From: Stramonita haemastoma
Lineage: Eukaryota > Mollusca > Gastropoda > Neogastropoda > Muricidae
DNA: 40,382 nucleotides
Assembly (NCBI GenBank): GCA_030674155.1
Contig: CM060329.1
Span: 16,373,475 to 16,413,856 of the forward strand
Reading direction: 5' to 3'
Positions within the stretch are counted from its first letter, which is position 1; each line of letters starts with the position of its first letter. The position numbers and the translations under genes were made by a program. Under the pieces are notes generated by a model. It made no database searches, was not told the origin of the DNA, and saw only the letters and a list, made by a program, of their open reading frames with translations. Shown in pieces: positions 11,323 through 23,404 of the stretch.

Positions 11323-11607
11323 ACAAGTGATTGAGGGGAAAATATTGATGTGCCAGAAGAGATGTCCTCGCTGTGGTTACATTATTGTCTGGTCCCTTCT
11401 GATGCCCTCTCTCTGCTTTCTTTTGCCCACCATCGCAATCCCCTTAAAACTCCCCTCCCCCCTCCTCATTTCTCTACCTGCTTCCCTGTCCACGACCATG
11501 TCACATATTCTATTCACTGCTCGAAAATAACACGCTTATTGTTTTTCTTCGTTTTGTGCATTTTTTGTGAGCAATGCCGTCAAGGCGTTATATGTCCTTT
11601 ACCGTCA

Positions 11608-11856
11608 TTGTGTAGCGAGACATCAGAGACCTCAGCTTCTCAAAGAGCCGGTATATTGAGGTTGGCGCCCATCTCCTCTCTCTCTCGCTGCTTGACCTTC
11701 CCTGACTCTGAAGAGAGCAGGTATCCATGGTGAACTGGGGGAGTGTACTGAAGTGAAGATGCACGAACGTTTGCGAGGGAACAACGCTCATTGCTGCTTA
11801 GCTGTAGCTTAGGGAGAGCAAGTGCTCTGACCGCTTGAGCTATCATGTTCCCTTGG
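11608..11856 (-). mobile_element. SINE-C, minus strand
   Basis: In minus orientation the head reads 'gatagctcaagcggtcagag', a recognisable tRNA A-box region. The body follows with 'ggagatgggcgcc' and ends in 'gctgaggtctctgatg'. It aligns with copies at 12015 and 24185. No clear B box remains. Confidence 0.8.
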
Positions 11857-12014
11857 AAACGATCTACCTCATCACAAAATAGCTTAGCCTGTAAGTAAAA
11901 CCTGTTTAGTCTGTTGTGTGACATTGTCACAGCGACATAGGAGAGTTAACGACATTGTGTAGCTGAGCAGGGCAGCACCTGTGCTTTGTTTTCTTTCACT
12001 CAGTACCCTTGCTC

Positions 12015-12300
12015 ATGAGTTCGGGATAGCTCAGTGGTCAAAGCACTCGCTTTCCCCAAGCTAATGTTAAGCAGCATCGAGCTTGGTTACCAAGTGGACG
12101 GTTGACCGTTTGCGCGCTTTGGCTTCAGTACAATCCCTCAGTTCACCCAACTGTAAATGGGTACCTGCCCTCTTTTGGGTCAGAGAAAGTAAAGCAGCGA
12201 GGGAGAGGAGATGGGCACAACCCTCAATACGCTGACCATTAAAGAAGCTGAGGTCTCTGACGCCTTGCTCCCCTATGACCACAGGTTATGGGTTATGTTT
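12015..12300 (+). mobile_element. SINE-C, plus strand, near full length
   Basis: The head 'gggatagctcagtggtcaaa' (from about 12023) is a clear tRNA A-box segment. It is followed by 'gttaagcagcatcgagc', 'cttcagtacaatccctcag', 'ggagaggagatgggc' and the end 'gctgaggtctctgacgcc'. It lies 160 bp from the oppositely oriented copy at 11608-11856, so the two form an inverted pair. Confidence 0.85.
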
Positions 12301-12459
12301 AACTGTTTACCTTTTATTTGTTTTACCTTTGTTCAGGTTAGTGGTTGGCTGATCCATATCCCGCTGGAAATGTCAATAATTTGCTTGTCATTATAAAATG
12401 CATCCCAGCCTTCTGCAAATTATGTGTTAGAAATTTCCTCATTTCTATCTCTCTCTTTG

Positions 12460-12650
12460 AGTCTGTATTTGTTCCTTTTCTTCCTGTAACCCTCCTTCTA
12501 GGCTTTTTTGCCTTCTTGGTCTATTCTTTTGCCTTTTTTCGAGCAAGGCTTGAAACATAACAGTTCTCTCCCACGCTGAAGTCGGATGCGCTGGATCTGA
12601 CTTGTAAGGCGCTTAACGGTAGCACAACGCATTTTTGCAAATATGAGGGA
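12460..12650 (+). repeat. Diverged repeat D, copy 1
   Basis: A pyrimidine-rich stretch with 'cttttgcctttttt' leads into 'tcccacgc', 'gatgcgctg', 'tctgacttgtaagg' and 'ttaacggtagcaca'. The same blocks in the same order occur at 30890-31085. Nature unknown; most likely a dispersed repeat. Confidence 0.5.
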
Positions 12651-12834
12651 CAACATTAAGCGTTATGTACATACAGGCACACACATGAAAATGTAATACA
12701 CCACCTGTACAAGTATTGATGCACGCATGTGGTTAAGTGTTCATACCTACAAGGACCTACTCTTACCTAAATCTACGTTTACACAAGGACCTACGAGGAC
12801 CTACACTTATGTGTGCACAATCGCAGGCATGACA

Positions 12835-12928
12835 CGCTCACACATACACACGCAGGTACATACATACAAACACGCATTCACGCGCACGCACGCACATACA
12901 CACATACGCACGCACGCACGCATTAGCG
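12835..12928. repeat. CA-rich degenerate array
   Basis: Mixed CA, CATA and CGCA units. Confidence 0.85.
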
Positions 12929-12974
12929 CACAGACCCGTTCCACAACAAACAAAGGAACAAAACACGGCTGACA

Positions 12975-13125
12975 GACTGCCATGAAAATGTATCACTTTA
13001 GCGTGGGCACTTGACAAGGCAGCGTCACGTTCCATCTTTAGGAGGGGAAATAACTGTCATCGCCAGATGACTGAAGTGGACGTCATTTTCATCGTTGCGT
13101 GTGGGCTAAGTGGGATTTTGAAACA
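12975..13125 (+). repeat. Hairpin repeat, copy H2
   Basis: Contains 'aggggaaataactgtcatcg' and the near-perfect hairpin at 13054-13073 (CTGTCATC, GCCA, GATGACTG), followed by 'ggacgtcattttcatc'. It aligns with H1 and H3 and, like H1, lies about 100 bp downstream of a CA-rich array. Confidence 0.65.
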
Positions 13126-13386
13126 ATATGGAAAAATGCCCCTCAAAACAAAACAAAAAAAATTGTGTAAAAATTTTTATTAAAAAAACTGGGAGCAATT
13201 AGTGTACTTGAAAGGACTACTAAACTATGACACTGGCGTGAACCTGACACAAAAGAAAGACAAGTTGGTTTAACAATACTACAGCTGTGTGATAAGTTTA
13301 CCCTTGAAACCATGATGGTCATGCAGTTCAGTGACACCATCTGACGTTGAGTGAAATGAATGCTTGCTACGTAATGTGCATGTGCA

Positions 13387-13487
<101 letters not shown>

Positions 13488-13489
13488 CT

Positions 13490-14505
13490 TCTCGAATTTA
13501 CATTATGAGCCAATCTTGAGTTATCAGTAGTCACTTAAGAAATGTCTGATTTGAGAAACATTCCATGTAAAAAATATTGTAATCGTTTGATAAATTTGCT
13601 AAAAATTGTTTTCCTCGAATAGCATTTTTTTAAATATATCAAACAGCATGTTTGACATCTATGGTACAGTGATGATAGTGATAGATAGATCATGCTGATG
13701 TTCTTTCTATTCAAAAGTTTTCAACTGGTGTTGTTTGTTTCATTATTTGTACTGAGTGAAATAATCACATTAGAGATATCAACCCTAGCTAGCAGATCTA
13801 GCTGTAAATATTTGCGATGTTTTGAGTATGTTGTGCACAACACAAAGAGTTTAAATAAATTTGATAGTCATATAAAAGCCAAACCAAAAGCATTACCGAC
13901 GGCGCAAAACATTGATAAACCCTACATCTGCGTTTAACTAGTGCATTGCTTAGTTGAAGACAATAGATGAGATTCATGACAAATGCATAGGCTTATTGTT
14001 ATTACGAAATGCTAATACTGGTATATTCAAACAACAGTTCTTTTTAAGACCAGTGCACTGCCATTTCATGACTGAACAGTTACTTAAAGCGTGAGGAAAT
14101 CAAATTAAAAAAAAAAACAGCCATTAAGTCTCACCGACCACAGATGCACGACAGTTTTTTATATCATATTTGAATACATTGGTAATGTGTACTAGCACAC
14201 GCAATAGCTATTCTGATTTCTTGGCTGGGTCAGCCACACAGCCTCCATCAAATGAACATGCAATGTATCAGTTGTATGAGGGCTCTTCACTCGTCCAGAA
14301 AAAAGAGGAAACAGGTCTGATTTATTTCTAGCGTTAGGCGTCTCTGTCGATGCTCTAGACCACAAGACGTGGTCTGAATGTTCATCTTTTGGGTTAAAAC
14401 ATGATTACAAGTTACTCTCCACAACATGCAATAAACGCACCTGAATGGACCCAAGCAACAAGAGAGGTGCATCTGCCAAAGGTGTGTGAACAACACACTC
14501 ACATC
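13490..14505. other. Unassigned AT-rich sequence
   Basis: Short open frames only; no motif, SINE block or tandem array recognised. Confidence 0.45.
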
Positions 14506-14509
14506 AAGG

Positions 14510-14913
14510 GACTAAGATTAAAAAATCCTTCAAAATAAATCCGCACAGGCATAATCATTTATTAACGTTCCCAAGACCCAGAAATGACCTCTACAAGTCA
14601 AGTTTTCTGTATTCGGGTAGTCATTTATGGAATAATCTCCCAGTAGATCTAAAAAGTACTACAAGCAAAACCCCATTTAAAAAACACTTAAAAAACTATC
14701 TCATGAATAACAGTAGTGAAAAAGACTTGTAAGTTTTACCTTATCACCACTGTGTACTTTTGTGCCATTCACTGATATTTTGTTGTTGTTATGATTTTCA
14801 ATGTAAGTTTGTTGTAATATAATTAAATGACTTCGTGCAGAATAATGCAACGGTGCGCCTACGCGCGCATATGTGTATAATAGTATGTATATATGATGTT
14901 TGTATATGCTGTT

Positions 14914-14988
<75 letters not shown>

Positions 14989-15030
14989 GGGTGTGGTGGG
15001 TGGGTGGGTGGGTTTGGGTTTGGGTGTGGG

Positions 15031-15062
<32 letters not shown>

Positions 15063-15446
15063 AGTGTGTGTGTTTGTGCATGTGTGTGCATGTGTATGTT
15101 TCACATGTGTATCTAACAAATAATAGCAGGCATGGGTGGGTGATTGGTCGATAACAAGTGTTTATATTAGTATGTATGCATTTTGAATATTGAAATGTTT
15201 AAATATTGATATGCTAAAATTTTGCTTAAGTTGTGTGTAGTTGGCTAGTTTTCAGTGATTATCATTTTAGTCCTCTTTATTGCTGTTATTATTGTCGTTG
15301 TCATTATTGTCGATATTTTTCTTTTTCATTTTCTTACATACTTTTCTTTGTAGATGGCTTGATGAAAAAAAGCAATTGTTTTGCTTACTCAATGTACCAT
15401 CTGTAAATAAAAATTTGACTTTGACTTTGACTTTGACTTTGACTTT
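14510..15446 (+). mobile_element. Jockey/CR1-like LINE, 3' end with GT-bearing 3' UTR
   Basis: The coding end reads NHLLTFPRPRNDLYKSSFLY, SGSHLWNNLPVDLKS, TTSKTPFKKHLKNYLMNN and stops at about 14730. The LWNNLP...FK..LK.YL pattern is the typical C-terminus of Jockey/CR1 ORF2 proteins. The 3' UTR follows to 15446 and includes a GT/TGGG array (14921-15098). It ends 'gcttactcaatgtaccatct', then 'aaataaaaa', then the tail (TTTGAC)n at 15415-15446. Everything upstream of the last 65 residues is missing, as in a 5'-truncated copy. A related 3' end lies at 25130-25260. Confidence 0.85.
14921..15098. repeat. (GT)n with TGGG interruption
   Basis: GT run, a TGGG/TTGGG block at 14987-15030, then GT again. 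It lies inside the 3' UTR of the LINE fragment. Confidence 0.97.
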
Positions 15447-15790
15447 GGACAGGTGGTGAGAGTGATGCGCTCGTGATCTGTTGACCAAGGTTCGATTCTC
15501 GTTCAAGATGGATTTTTCCTCTGGATTTCACATCAGTGCCGACTCCACTCTCCCCAAAAGTCCTTCGGATGAGACTATAAACCAAGATCCCGTGTGTGAA
15601 CGGATGCAGAACATCACGCGTACATATTAAAATCTGTTCCGCTTTTGAGAAGAGTTGGCCATTATGTGCCGGTGGGAACGGATGACAAAACTGACAAAAC
15701 TGCATAAAAGTCCTTCGAATGAGACTGTACAGTGAGGCCCCATGTGCGAACGCACACAGAACATCTTGCACACACGTGAAATCATGTTCC
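15447..15790 (+). mobile_element. SINE-A with duplicated central domain
   Basis: It starts at the last TTTGAC unit of the preceding LINE. The head 'ggtggtgagagtgatgcgct' is a decayed A-box region, and the B box is 'ggttcgattct' at 15489-15499. The centre 'agtccttcggatgagactat' occurs at about 15559. A second, diverged centre ('agtccttcgaatgagactgt') begins at about 15707 in the same orientation and also repeats the 'gtgcgaacgcacacagaaca' block. The usual SINE-A tail is absent. Confidence 0.8.
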
Positions 15791-15849
15791 ATCGTTCAGA
15801 GATGGACGTCCACATCACCAGCGTAAGCACCTCTCCTAAACCACTTGGC

Positions 15850-16080
15850 AAGCTGTTCTACCAGCCTGCAAAAACTGTCCCAAGAGAAATTTCCATATGC
15901 AAATCTGCAATCACGGGAAATGTTGAATTGCCATGTGGATTTCGTGAAGTGTTTCTCATTTGCTGGTCTGAGAGAGATCGAGTGTAATTTAAACCTTCAA
16001 TCAGCCGGCCTTTGCGTCACAGCTGATCTGGTTACTGTCCTCTGCAAACCTTTACTTTAACCCTGCATCTTTATTTTGTG
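15850..16080 (-). repeat. Octamer-bearing repeat, copy OR5
   Basis: On the minus strand it contains 'gtgattgcagatttgcatat', with an exact octamer ATTTGCAT (15897-15904), preceded by 'gagaaacacttcacgaaatc' and 'ggccggctgattgaagg'. The last block also occurs in OR6. See the findings for the family. Confidence 0.7.
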
Positions 16081-16159
16081 TTAATGATACACACTGTCAG
16101 GATTGTGTGAGTGAAGATGAACTTGCCTTTGATGACTTGCACTCTTCATCCTGTCTTAA

Positions 16160-16175
16160 CTTTGTGTAACACACG

Positions 16176-16206
<31 letters not shown>

Positions 16207-16336
16207 TAGCACTCAGACCACAACTCATGGCCTAATGGATGGGGGAAAGTTCTGGGCCCAAGTGGGGATCAAACTACCGCACACTTCCGACCCGGACTTT
16301 TGACTTTCTAGACAGGCGCGTTACCTCTAGACCCTA
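16160..16336 (-). mobile_element. SINE-B head and centre, lacking its tail
   Basis: Minus orientation gives 'ggtctagaggtaacgcgcc', a B-box-like 'agtttgatcccc', and 'ctttcggatgagacgataaa' to 'ggtcccgtgtgtta'. The 3' half found in the copies at 9060 and 17611 is missing. That is not the usual 5' truncation of retroposition, so a later deletion or a different subfamily is likely. Confidence 0.8.
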
Positions 16337-17210
<874 letters not shown>

Positions 17211-17439
17211 GGACGTACATAGCCTTGTTGCCACTTAAAAAGTCAAACAGCTACATTTATAAAACGATATATTTGTGTTCTCTAGTGAAGACTTATGGAT
17301 GGGAAAGATTTTCAGGCAGTATGTATGGGTTTGGTGTCCAGAACTGTCTGGCAGCTTGGTTGTTTTGGATTTGAATTTTTTAGTCAGCTATCTAAGCATT
17401 GTGGTGTGGTGGGGTAAAAGTGTCTCAAAACCTTTGAGG

Positions 17440-17565
17440 TCGTGGGGGAGCGAGGAGTCAGAGACCTCTCTTTCGCATTTGCGCTTGACACGATAGCGCC
17501 ACCTCAATCTTATGGGGGAGGGTGGAATAACTGTCATCCCCAGATGACAGCATCAGACTCCTTTT
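17440..17565 (+). repeat. Hairpin repeat, copy H3, joined to a SINE-C end
   Basis: The left part 'gggagcgaggagtcagagac' matches the reverse complement of the SINE-C 3' end. It runs into 'gcttgacacgatagcgccac' and the perfect hairpin at 17531-17550 (8-bp stem CTGTCATC, loop CCCA). Confidence 0.65.
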
Positions 17566-17610
17566 TCCACTTGTGTTTGAATGAAGGAGAATCTTAAAGC
17601 AGCATGAATG

Positions 17611-17998
17611 GGATCTGTGGTCTAGAGGTAACGCCTCTGCCTAGAAACCGAGCAGTATGGGATGGAAATGTCCAGTGGCTCGAATCTCGTTTGGGCCCGA
17701 AACTTTTCCCCCATCCACTAGGCCATGTCTGGTGGTCTGGGTGCTAGTATTTCCGATGAGACGATAAACCTAGGTCATGTGTTTTACACAAAATTGTTGA
17801 ATGAACCCACAGCAGCAAGAAGTTTGACCCTGGTAAAATGCTGTAGAAAAAGGCCTCTCTGACAGGTTAAAAAATACAGTTGCAGAGAGGGAAAAGAAGA
17901 CAAATAATGGGTGGCCCTGCTCCTGTAGCAACACGATCTCCCCGGGAGAGCAGCCCGAATTGTATGCATAGAAATCTGCTGTGAGTTGATTAAGTAGT
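17611..17998 (+). mobile_element. SINE-B, full length, plus strand
   Basis: The tRNA-like head 'tggtctagaggtaacgcctc' is followed by a B-box-like 'ggctcgaatct' (17677-17687). Then come 'ggtggtctgggtgctag', the centre 'ccgatgagacgataaacc' (about 17753), 'gctgtagaaaaaggcc', and the tail 'gggagagcagcccgaatt' ending 'atagaaatctgctgtgag'. About 390 bp. This is the best template in the window for the family. Confidence 0.88.
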
Positions 17999-18284
17999 AA
18001 AAAGTTGTTTTTTTAATAATAAAATAAAATAAAATTTAGAAAAGGACAACTGTCTAGGTGATAATCAGGATTTTGTTTTTTAAAAGAAAAGGACATGAAA
18101 ACATTTTGACACAAAAAAACTGCGAATGAGTGCCTCCAACATAGATCAAATTTTAATTAATGCTTGAATTGGAAGTGGGGAAAAGGGTTATTAATCGTAT
18201 AACTATTGAGTATATGGATATAAATTGCAACAGGAACTTGATACATGTATTATAGAAATGGAAATGTACGCTAAAGGTAAGGGT

Positions 18285-18412
18285 GTTCCATAACCTAGGG
18301 GAGCGAGGTACCGGAGACCTCAGGTTCTCTCATCTTCCTCCTCGCTGTATCCATTTACAGCTGGGTGAACTGGGGGACTGTACTGAAGCCAAGGTGCGCA
18401 AATTGTCACCCA
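18285..18412 (-). mobile_element. SINE-C, truncated, minus strand
   Basis: Contains the end block 'gggagcgaggtaccggagac' and the body block 'gctgggtgaactgggggac' of the copy at 24185, but lacks the tRNA-like head. Confidence 0.75.
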
Positions 18413-19425
18413 TCCACGGTAATATACGCAATGCTGACACGTTTTTCAATGTTTGTCTCCTATACATAATTATGATGGTGTACTTTTTTTCCAATGTTAG
18501 GGTTGTTGATGTATTTGAATAATCATAGCTTTATTGGCAGTAATGCCTACTGTGCAATATACTATAAATCACTCTGCTGCATCCATTCAAATCATTACAA
18601 ATGGTTGGATCTGACCTGATATACCTGACATCCATGAATGCGTTTTATGATAACTTCTAAGGGAAAATGATAGAACATGTCTTTCCTATATCAAAGTATG
18701 AGTTTAAAGGTGGTTATCAAAGCTGATGGATAAGATCTATGATACATACAGATGGAGGATAGTAATGAGGGTTTTTAATACCAACTTGTTCTTACAAAAA
18801 AAATATTGAACCAGCACACTGTTACATGACGACTCCAATCAGTTACAGAAAGAAAATCTCCAGCAATAATAACACCAAATCTCCCAGTCTCAATACTCGT
18901 TACACACACTCTATACACGTTACACAAAGCTTTCTAGCTACGAAGATAGTTGTTGTGTTTCTTACCAAAACTTTCACCCAAAGAAAAAGCAAACATTTCT
19001 TTTGGATAATTCAAGAAATAAATGATATCGCTTTCCAATTCCAACCTGGTGTCGCAATGCTAATCTATACATTATTGCGTGAATTCAGAGTATGTTACAC
19101 GGTTTCTTCTTCAAGTGTTGATAAACTGAAGTTACCTGTGTGATAAATTTGATAAATGGTAAAAATGATACACGACTAACTGGTTTTTGCTCTCACTTAA
19201 AACGTTGTCAGTGATAATTATTGCTTAAAATATTGAAGTTTTTTTTTTTCTATTCTTCTATTTTGATATACCATGAATGCCGCTTTCTCTAAGAAAAAAA
19301 TGAAGAAAAAAGAAACGCTTGTTCAAAAATGATGGAAGACAGTGAGAGGAAAAACTAGTCCCAAACAACAACGCGGAAGATGGCTCAAAAATCAAACTTC
19401 ACCTGTCCACTTAAATCACCTCTTG
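18413..19425. other. Unassigned sequence
   Basis: The longest open frame (18826-19143, plus) has 105 codons of low-complexity composition with no recognised motif and no splice support. I do not call it a gene. Confidence 0.4.
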
Positions 19426-19429
19426 AAAA

Positions 19430-19680
19430 TCCCTCGAAGGGCAGTTTCATTCACCTTCAAGATTTGTTGCAGGAAACGTTTCAATAATTGTGCAAATCAG
19501 CAATCAAGAACTCGCGTGGGGTTTGACGTTTACATTTTCTGAAGAGTTTCTCATTTTCTCGTCTTAAACCGATCCAGGTTAACGTGCAATTTCAATCAGC
19601 CGGCCTTCCGTCACAGGTGGTGTGTTTGCTGTCTTTTGCAAACCTGTCCTTTAAATATGCATTTAATTGTGAGTTAATTG
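19430..19680 (-). repeat. Octamer-bearing repeat, copy OR6
   Basis: Minus orientation gives 'ggccggctgattgaaattgc', 'gagaaactcttcagaaaatg', then 'tgattgctgatttgcacaat'. Its octamer has one change (GTGCAAAT on the plus strand, 19490-19497). The 'ggccggctgattgaa' block matches OR5. Confidence 0.68.
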
Positions 19681-19754
19681 GAAAGCAAATGGGCTTGTTA
19701 ACAGTTTGTCACGAAAATCCACGAAAAAGCAAACCTGTAATTGTTTTCAACGGG

Positions 19755-20136
<382 letters not shown>

Positions 20137-20984
20137 GTATAAAGAGGACACACATGATATTATTAACACGTCAATGGAATGTAAAACAGCTGTATCTACA
20201 TATGCAAATGTCATCTTGTTTTCATTAAAAATCTACTGCGACAAATAGAACTATCTAGGAAATGGAACTCTTTGGTTCAACTAGGTACACTTTTTTTAAT
20301 TTCAGGCGTTTGCAAACTCGATCAATTATTCTATAACGGATGAATTAAAGCAAGATAATCACTTACGAGTAGAGTAATCAGCCAATTAGTGATTATTTTT
20401 TAAAATATGAACAGCTTGTGACTGTTGAAAGTAAGTTTTCTTCAAAAGAAGACATTTTTTTGAAAGTAAGGACACTTATCTGAATCTCATTTCAGCAGTC
20501 TCTCTAAGCCTAGGAATAGAGGTCTGCATATCCATCAGCGTGTGGAAAAAGTTGATGTTTTAATCAACTGCATGTTATTTTTGTCTGAAATTGCCACAGG
20601 TTCAATTTCCAGTTTATAACTGTATATTTGCAGATTTTTTACATGTCGAAAAGAGTTAAAATAAAGCAAAATGATGTGTTTGTATATGTGGACTACTTTC
20701 AGTAAACGAAAAATGAAAACAAGCCAAAACTAACAAAAAAATTATACGAAAGCATCATTGAGCGCTTTGAATTTTAACAAGAAATTTGAATGTGTCTGAC
20801 ATATCTTTCTCTGTTTTGAACAATTCATCACGAAAACTATTGTAAAATGTGAGAGACCTTCCAAAACTCTTTAGCTTTTAAAATGACTGTTGTTTGTTTT
20901 ATTGCTTGGACTGTTTTGCTTTGATTTAATTTCTGCATTTTTTTGTTTTCAGTCAGATCACATGTTCTCATCTTTTTATTCTTT
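20137..20984. other. Unassigned AT-rich sequence
   Basis: An octamer ATGCAAAT occurs at about 20203-20210 without convincing surrounding similarity to the octamer repeats. Nothing else recognised. Confidence 0.4.
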
Positions 20985-20989
20985 ATTTT

Positions 20990-21190
20990 CAGAATAAGGT
21001 AACAAGCGCTCGTGTGCTTTTCTTACATCCAGTCTATTTGTATCTGTATTTTTGCCACATTCTGTCACTAGTTCCCAAGACCACACAACCGCCTACACTT
21101 TCAAAAGAAGGAACAGGCTTTAACGTGTGCGCAAGATGTTTTGCGTCCGTACGCACATGGGATCTCGATGTATAGTCTCATCAAACCCGC
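20990..21190 (-). mobile_element. SINE-A, head-truncated, minus strand
   Basis: Contains 'gctcgtgtgcttttcttaca', 'ggaacaggctttaacgtgtg' and 'gcaagatgttttgcgtccgt', matching the tail and central parts of the copy at 39213. The tRNA-like head is missing, so it is a 5'-truncated copy. Confidence 0.75.
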
Positions 21191-21284
21191 TCTTCTTATT
21201 TTCAATTCGCCAGGCAGGTGACAATGGCAGAAAATGGTCCACAGGTAGGGGGTGTGTTGTTCTGTCTCTGTCATGATCCCTAAA

Positions 21285-21748
21285 GCTCTATGTTCCAGGG
21301 CTGTATGTTTTGAGGCTCTATGTTCCAGGGCTCTATGTTTTGAGGCTCTGTTCCAGGGCTGTATGTTTTGAGGCTCTATGTTCCAGGGCTGTATGTTTTG
21401 AGGCTCTGTGTTCCAGGGCTGTATGTTTTGAGGCTATGTTCTAGGGCTGTGTGTTCTAAGGCTCTATGCTCCAGGGCTGTATGTTTTGAGGCTCTATGTT
21501 CTAGGGCTGTATGTTTTGAGGCTCTATGCTCTAGGGCTGTGTGTTTCTAAGGCTCTATGCTCTAGGGCTGTGTGTTCTAAGGCTCTATTCTCTAGGGCTG
21601 TGTGTTCTAAGGCTCTATTCTCTAGGGCTGTGTGTTCTAAGGCTCTATGCTCTAGGGCTGTGTGTTCTAAGGCTCTATTCTCTAGGGCTGTGTGTTCTAA
21701 GGCTCTATTCTCTAGGGCTGTGTGTTCTAAGGCTCTGTGTTCTAGGGC
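21285..21748. repeat. 30-bp minisatellite, about 15 units
   Basis: Units alternate around 'agggctgtatgttttgaggc' on the left and 'agggctgtgtgttctaaggc' on the right. Because 30 is divisible by three, frames stay open; one reads as a repeated SKALCSRAVC decapeptide. I see no start context, splice signal or family match, so I treat it as a minisatellite. Confidence 0.95.
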
Positions 21749-21855
21749 TCTCCCTTTATCTCATCACATGAGGCAAACACATTTTCCTCTTTTTTTGTTG
21801 GTCTCCAGAGCGTGTGTAGAATGGAGATGATGGCTGTGTGTTGGTGTTGGACGAG

Positions 21856-21886
<31 letters not shown>

Positions 21887-21899
21887 GGTGATAAAACAG

Positions 21900-22085
21900 A
21901 AATACACCTACCCTAGATCAAAATGTCACGTTCTGTGTCACACAAAGTCAGTAATTAGAACTCTAATGGTACACAGTGATAGATAGGGGACAGAGCAGAC
22001 AGAAAATACCAACTTTAGGCCAGCTCTCCCCTGTAAGTACAAACCCTGTGTTTACTGATGTCAATTACCCTCTCCAAGAGCTCGT
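21900..22085 (+). repeat. Diverged repeat F, copy 1
   Basis: 'gacagaaaatacc', 'tacaaaccctgtgtttactg', 'atgtcaatta' and 'ctctccaagagc' recur in the same order at 23100-23275, with roughly two-thirds to three-quarters identity by eye. Nature unknown. Confidence 0.5.
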
Positions 22086-22089
22086 AGTC

Positions 22090-22840
22090 TGTACTCACTG
22101 ATATTGATCATTGTGATTATTACCAAAGTTGATGGATCACAATGAGTTAAATCCAGCCTTCTTAAAGTGCTGGTGACCACCAGGGCCAAATTAGCACTTT
22201 CGCCCTGTTCATTCACTGAAAAAGAACAGAAGTTAAATACACTTGTAAATATTTCTTCTCTAAAACTGGCGATGTTCGTTGGTTTTATTTCAATTTGTTT
22301 TCTTTTTACTAAAACCTTCCCAAGCATACAAAAAAACCCACCAGTTAATGGCACATTGTTTATATCATGAACATATGATATAATATGGACATATTATGGT
22401 AAAATAATTACAATCAACACCAATTTCAGCCATTTTGTTTTATGTTTTCTCTGAAGACTGCGATGCAGTGTAAATACAAAATCAAAAACATTGGTAAGAG
22501 AGACCACAACCAATATCAGCACTAAATGCTAGACATTTTATGCCGATCCTTGTATTAAAAAATAGATCCATAACAAAACAGTACCTTTATCATGCACAGG
22601 CGATTATAAACAAAAGATATCAGGTTTGTGGGAGGATAGGCATGTGAAATGATTGCAGATTTGTTTAACATTATGGGAGACATTATGAAAGGGAAAAAGC
22701 ACAATACAAAAGAAAGAATAATGGAAAAGAGAATGGTAGCAGCACAGTGTTTGCGGTTAGTGATGGGACGAAGCATTTAGCCTGTGGGACCTGTGTATCT
22801 CAATCAACAGAAAATATCCTTTTAATGTCTCATTTGTCTT
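22090..22840. other. Unassigned sequence
   Basis: A minus-strand open frame of 97 codons (22061-22354) has no recognisable motif. No repeat family seen. Confidence 0.4.
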
Positions 22841-22841
<1 letters not shown>

Positions 22842-22878
<37 letters not shown>

Positions 22879-22924
22879 CAGAGAGAGAGACAGAGACAGA
22901 GACAGAGACAGAGATAGACAGACA
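22842..22924. repeat. GA/GACA array
   Basis: GA units mixed with GAGACA. Confidence 0.97.
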
Positions 22925-23099
22925 AGGATTCGGACACACTGTCGTATGGCTGACAAGAAAAAGAAAGACAAAGACAAGCATAAAGAAAAAAGGACAGGGG
23001 TTTTCAAACAAAGATAAATTGATAAACATCTACAAGACTATAAAAAAACCTAGGTAGACAAAGAGACTGATAGGAGACACATACATTTCTAGACCAAGC

Positions 23100-23275
23100 G
23101 CTCCTGCTTTGTGTGACAAAATGCTAGTCATCAGAAGCCAAATAAAATATGTAGCACGGTGTTATTACTGGCGTCAGCGAGATGAAAAATACTCACTCTG
23201 CGGTACCCCGCTCTTGAGAATGCAAACCCTATCTTTACTGATGCCAAATTACTTACTCTCCAAAAGAGCCAAAAT
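23100..23275 (+). repeat. Diverged repeat F, copy 2
   Basis: Partner of 21900-22085, with 'gatgaaaaatactc', 'gcaaaccctatctttactg', 'atgccaaatta' and 'ctctccaaaagagcc'. Same orientation, about 1.2 kb apart. Confidence 0.5.
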
Positions 23276-23404
23276 GTTCGCTAACCATGGATTAGTAATT
23301 AGTTTAGAGCTAATGCATTAGACTAGAAAACATCCGTAAGACCTTGAGTGGTTGATTGTGTATCTTTTGGGTGAGATTTACTTCATTTTCTTCTTTTAGT
23401 TTTA

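Noticed and set aside
12020..12095. A possible genuine tRNA gene ('tagctcagtggtca')
   Set aside because: It continues into the SINE-C body repeated at 11608 and 24172, with no proper B box.
18826..19143. 105-codon plus-strand open frame as a host gene
   Set aside because: No domain, signal or conserved pattern recognised. The length is within chance expectation for 40 kb.
20203..20210. A seventh octamer repeat
   Set aside because: The octamer is present, but the surrounding blocks of the repeat are not.
21285..21830. Gene for a repetitive Cys-rich secreted protein
   Set aside because: No signal peptide or unique flanking exon, and several frames are open at once. A minisatellite explains it better.
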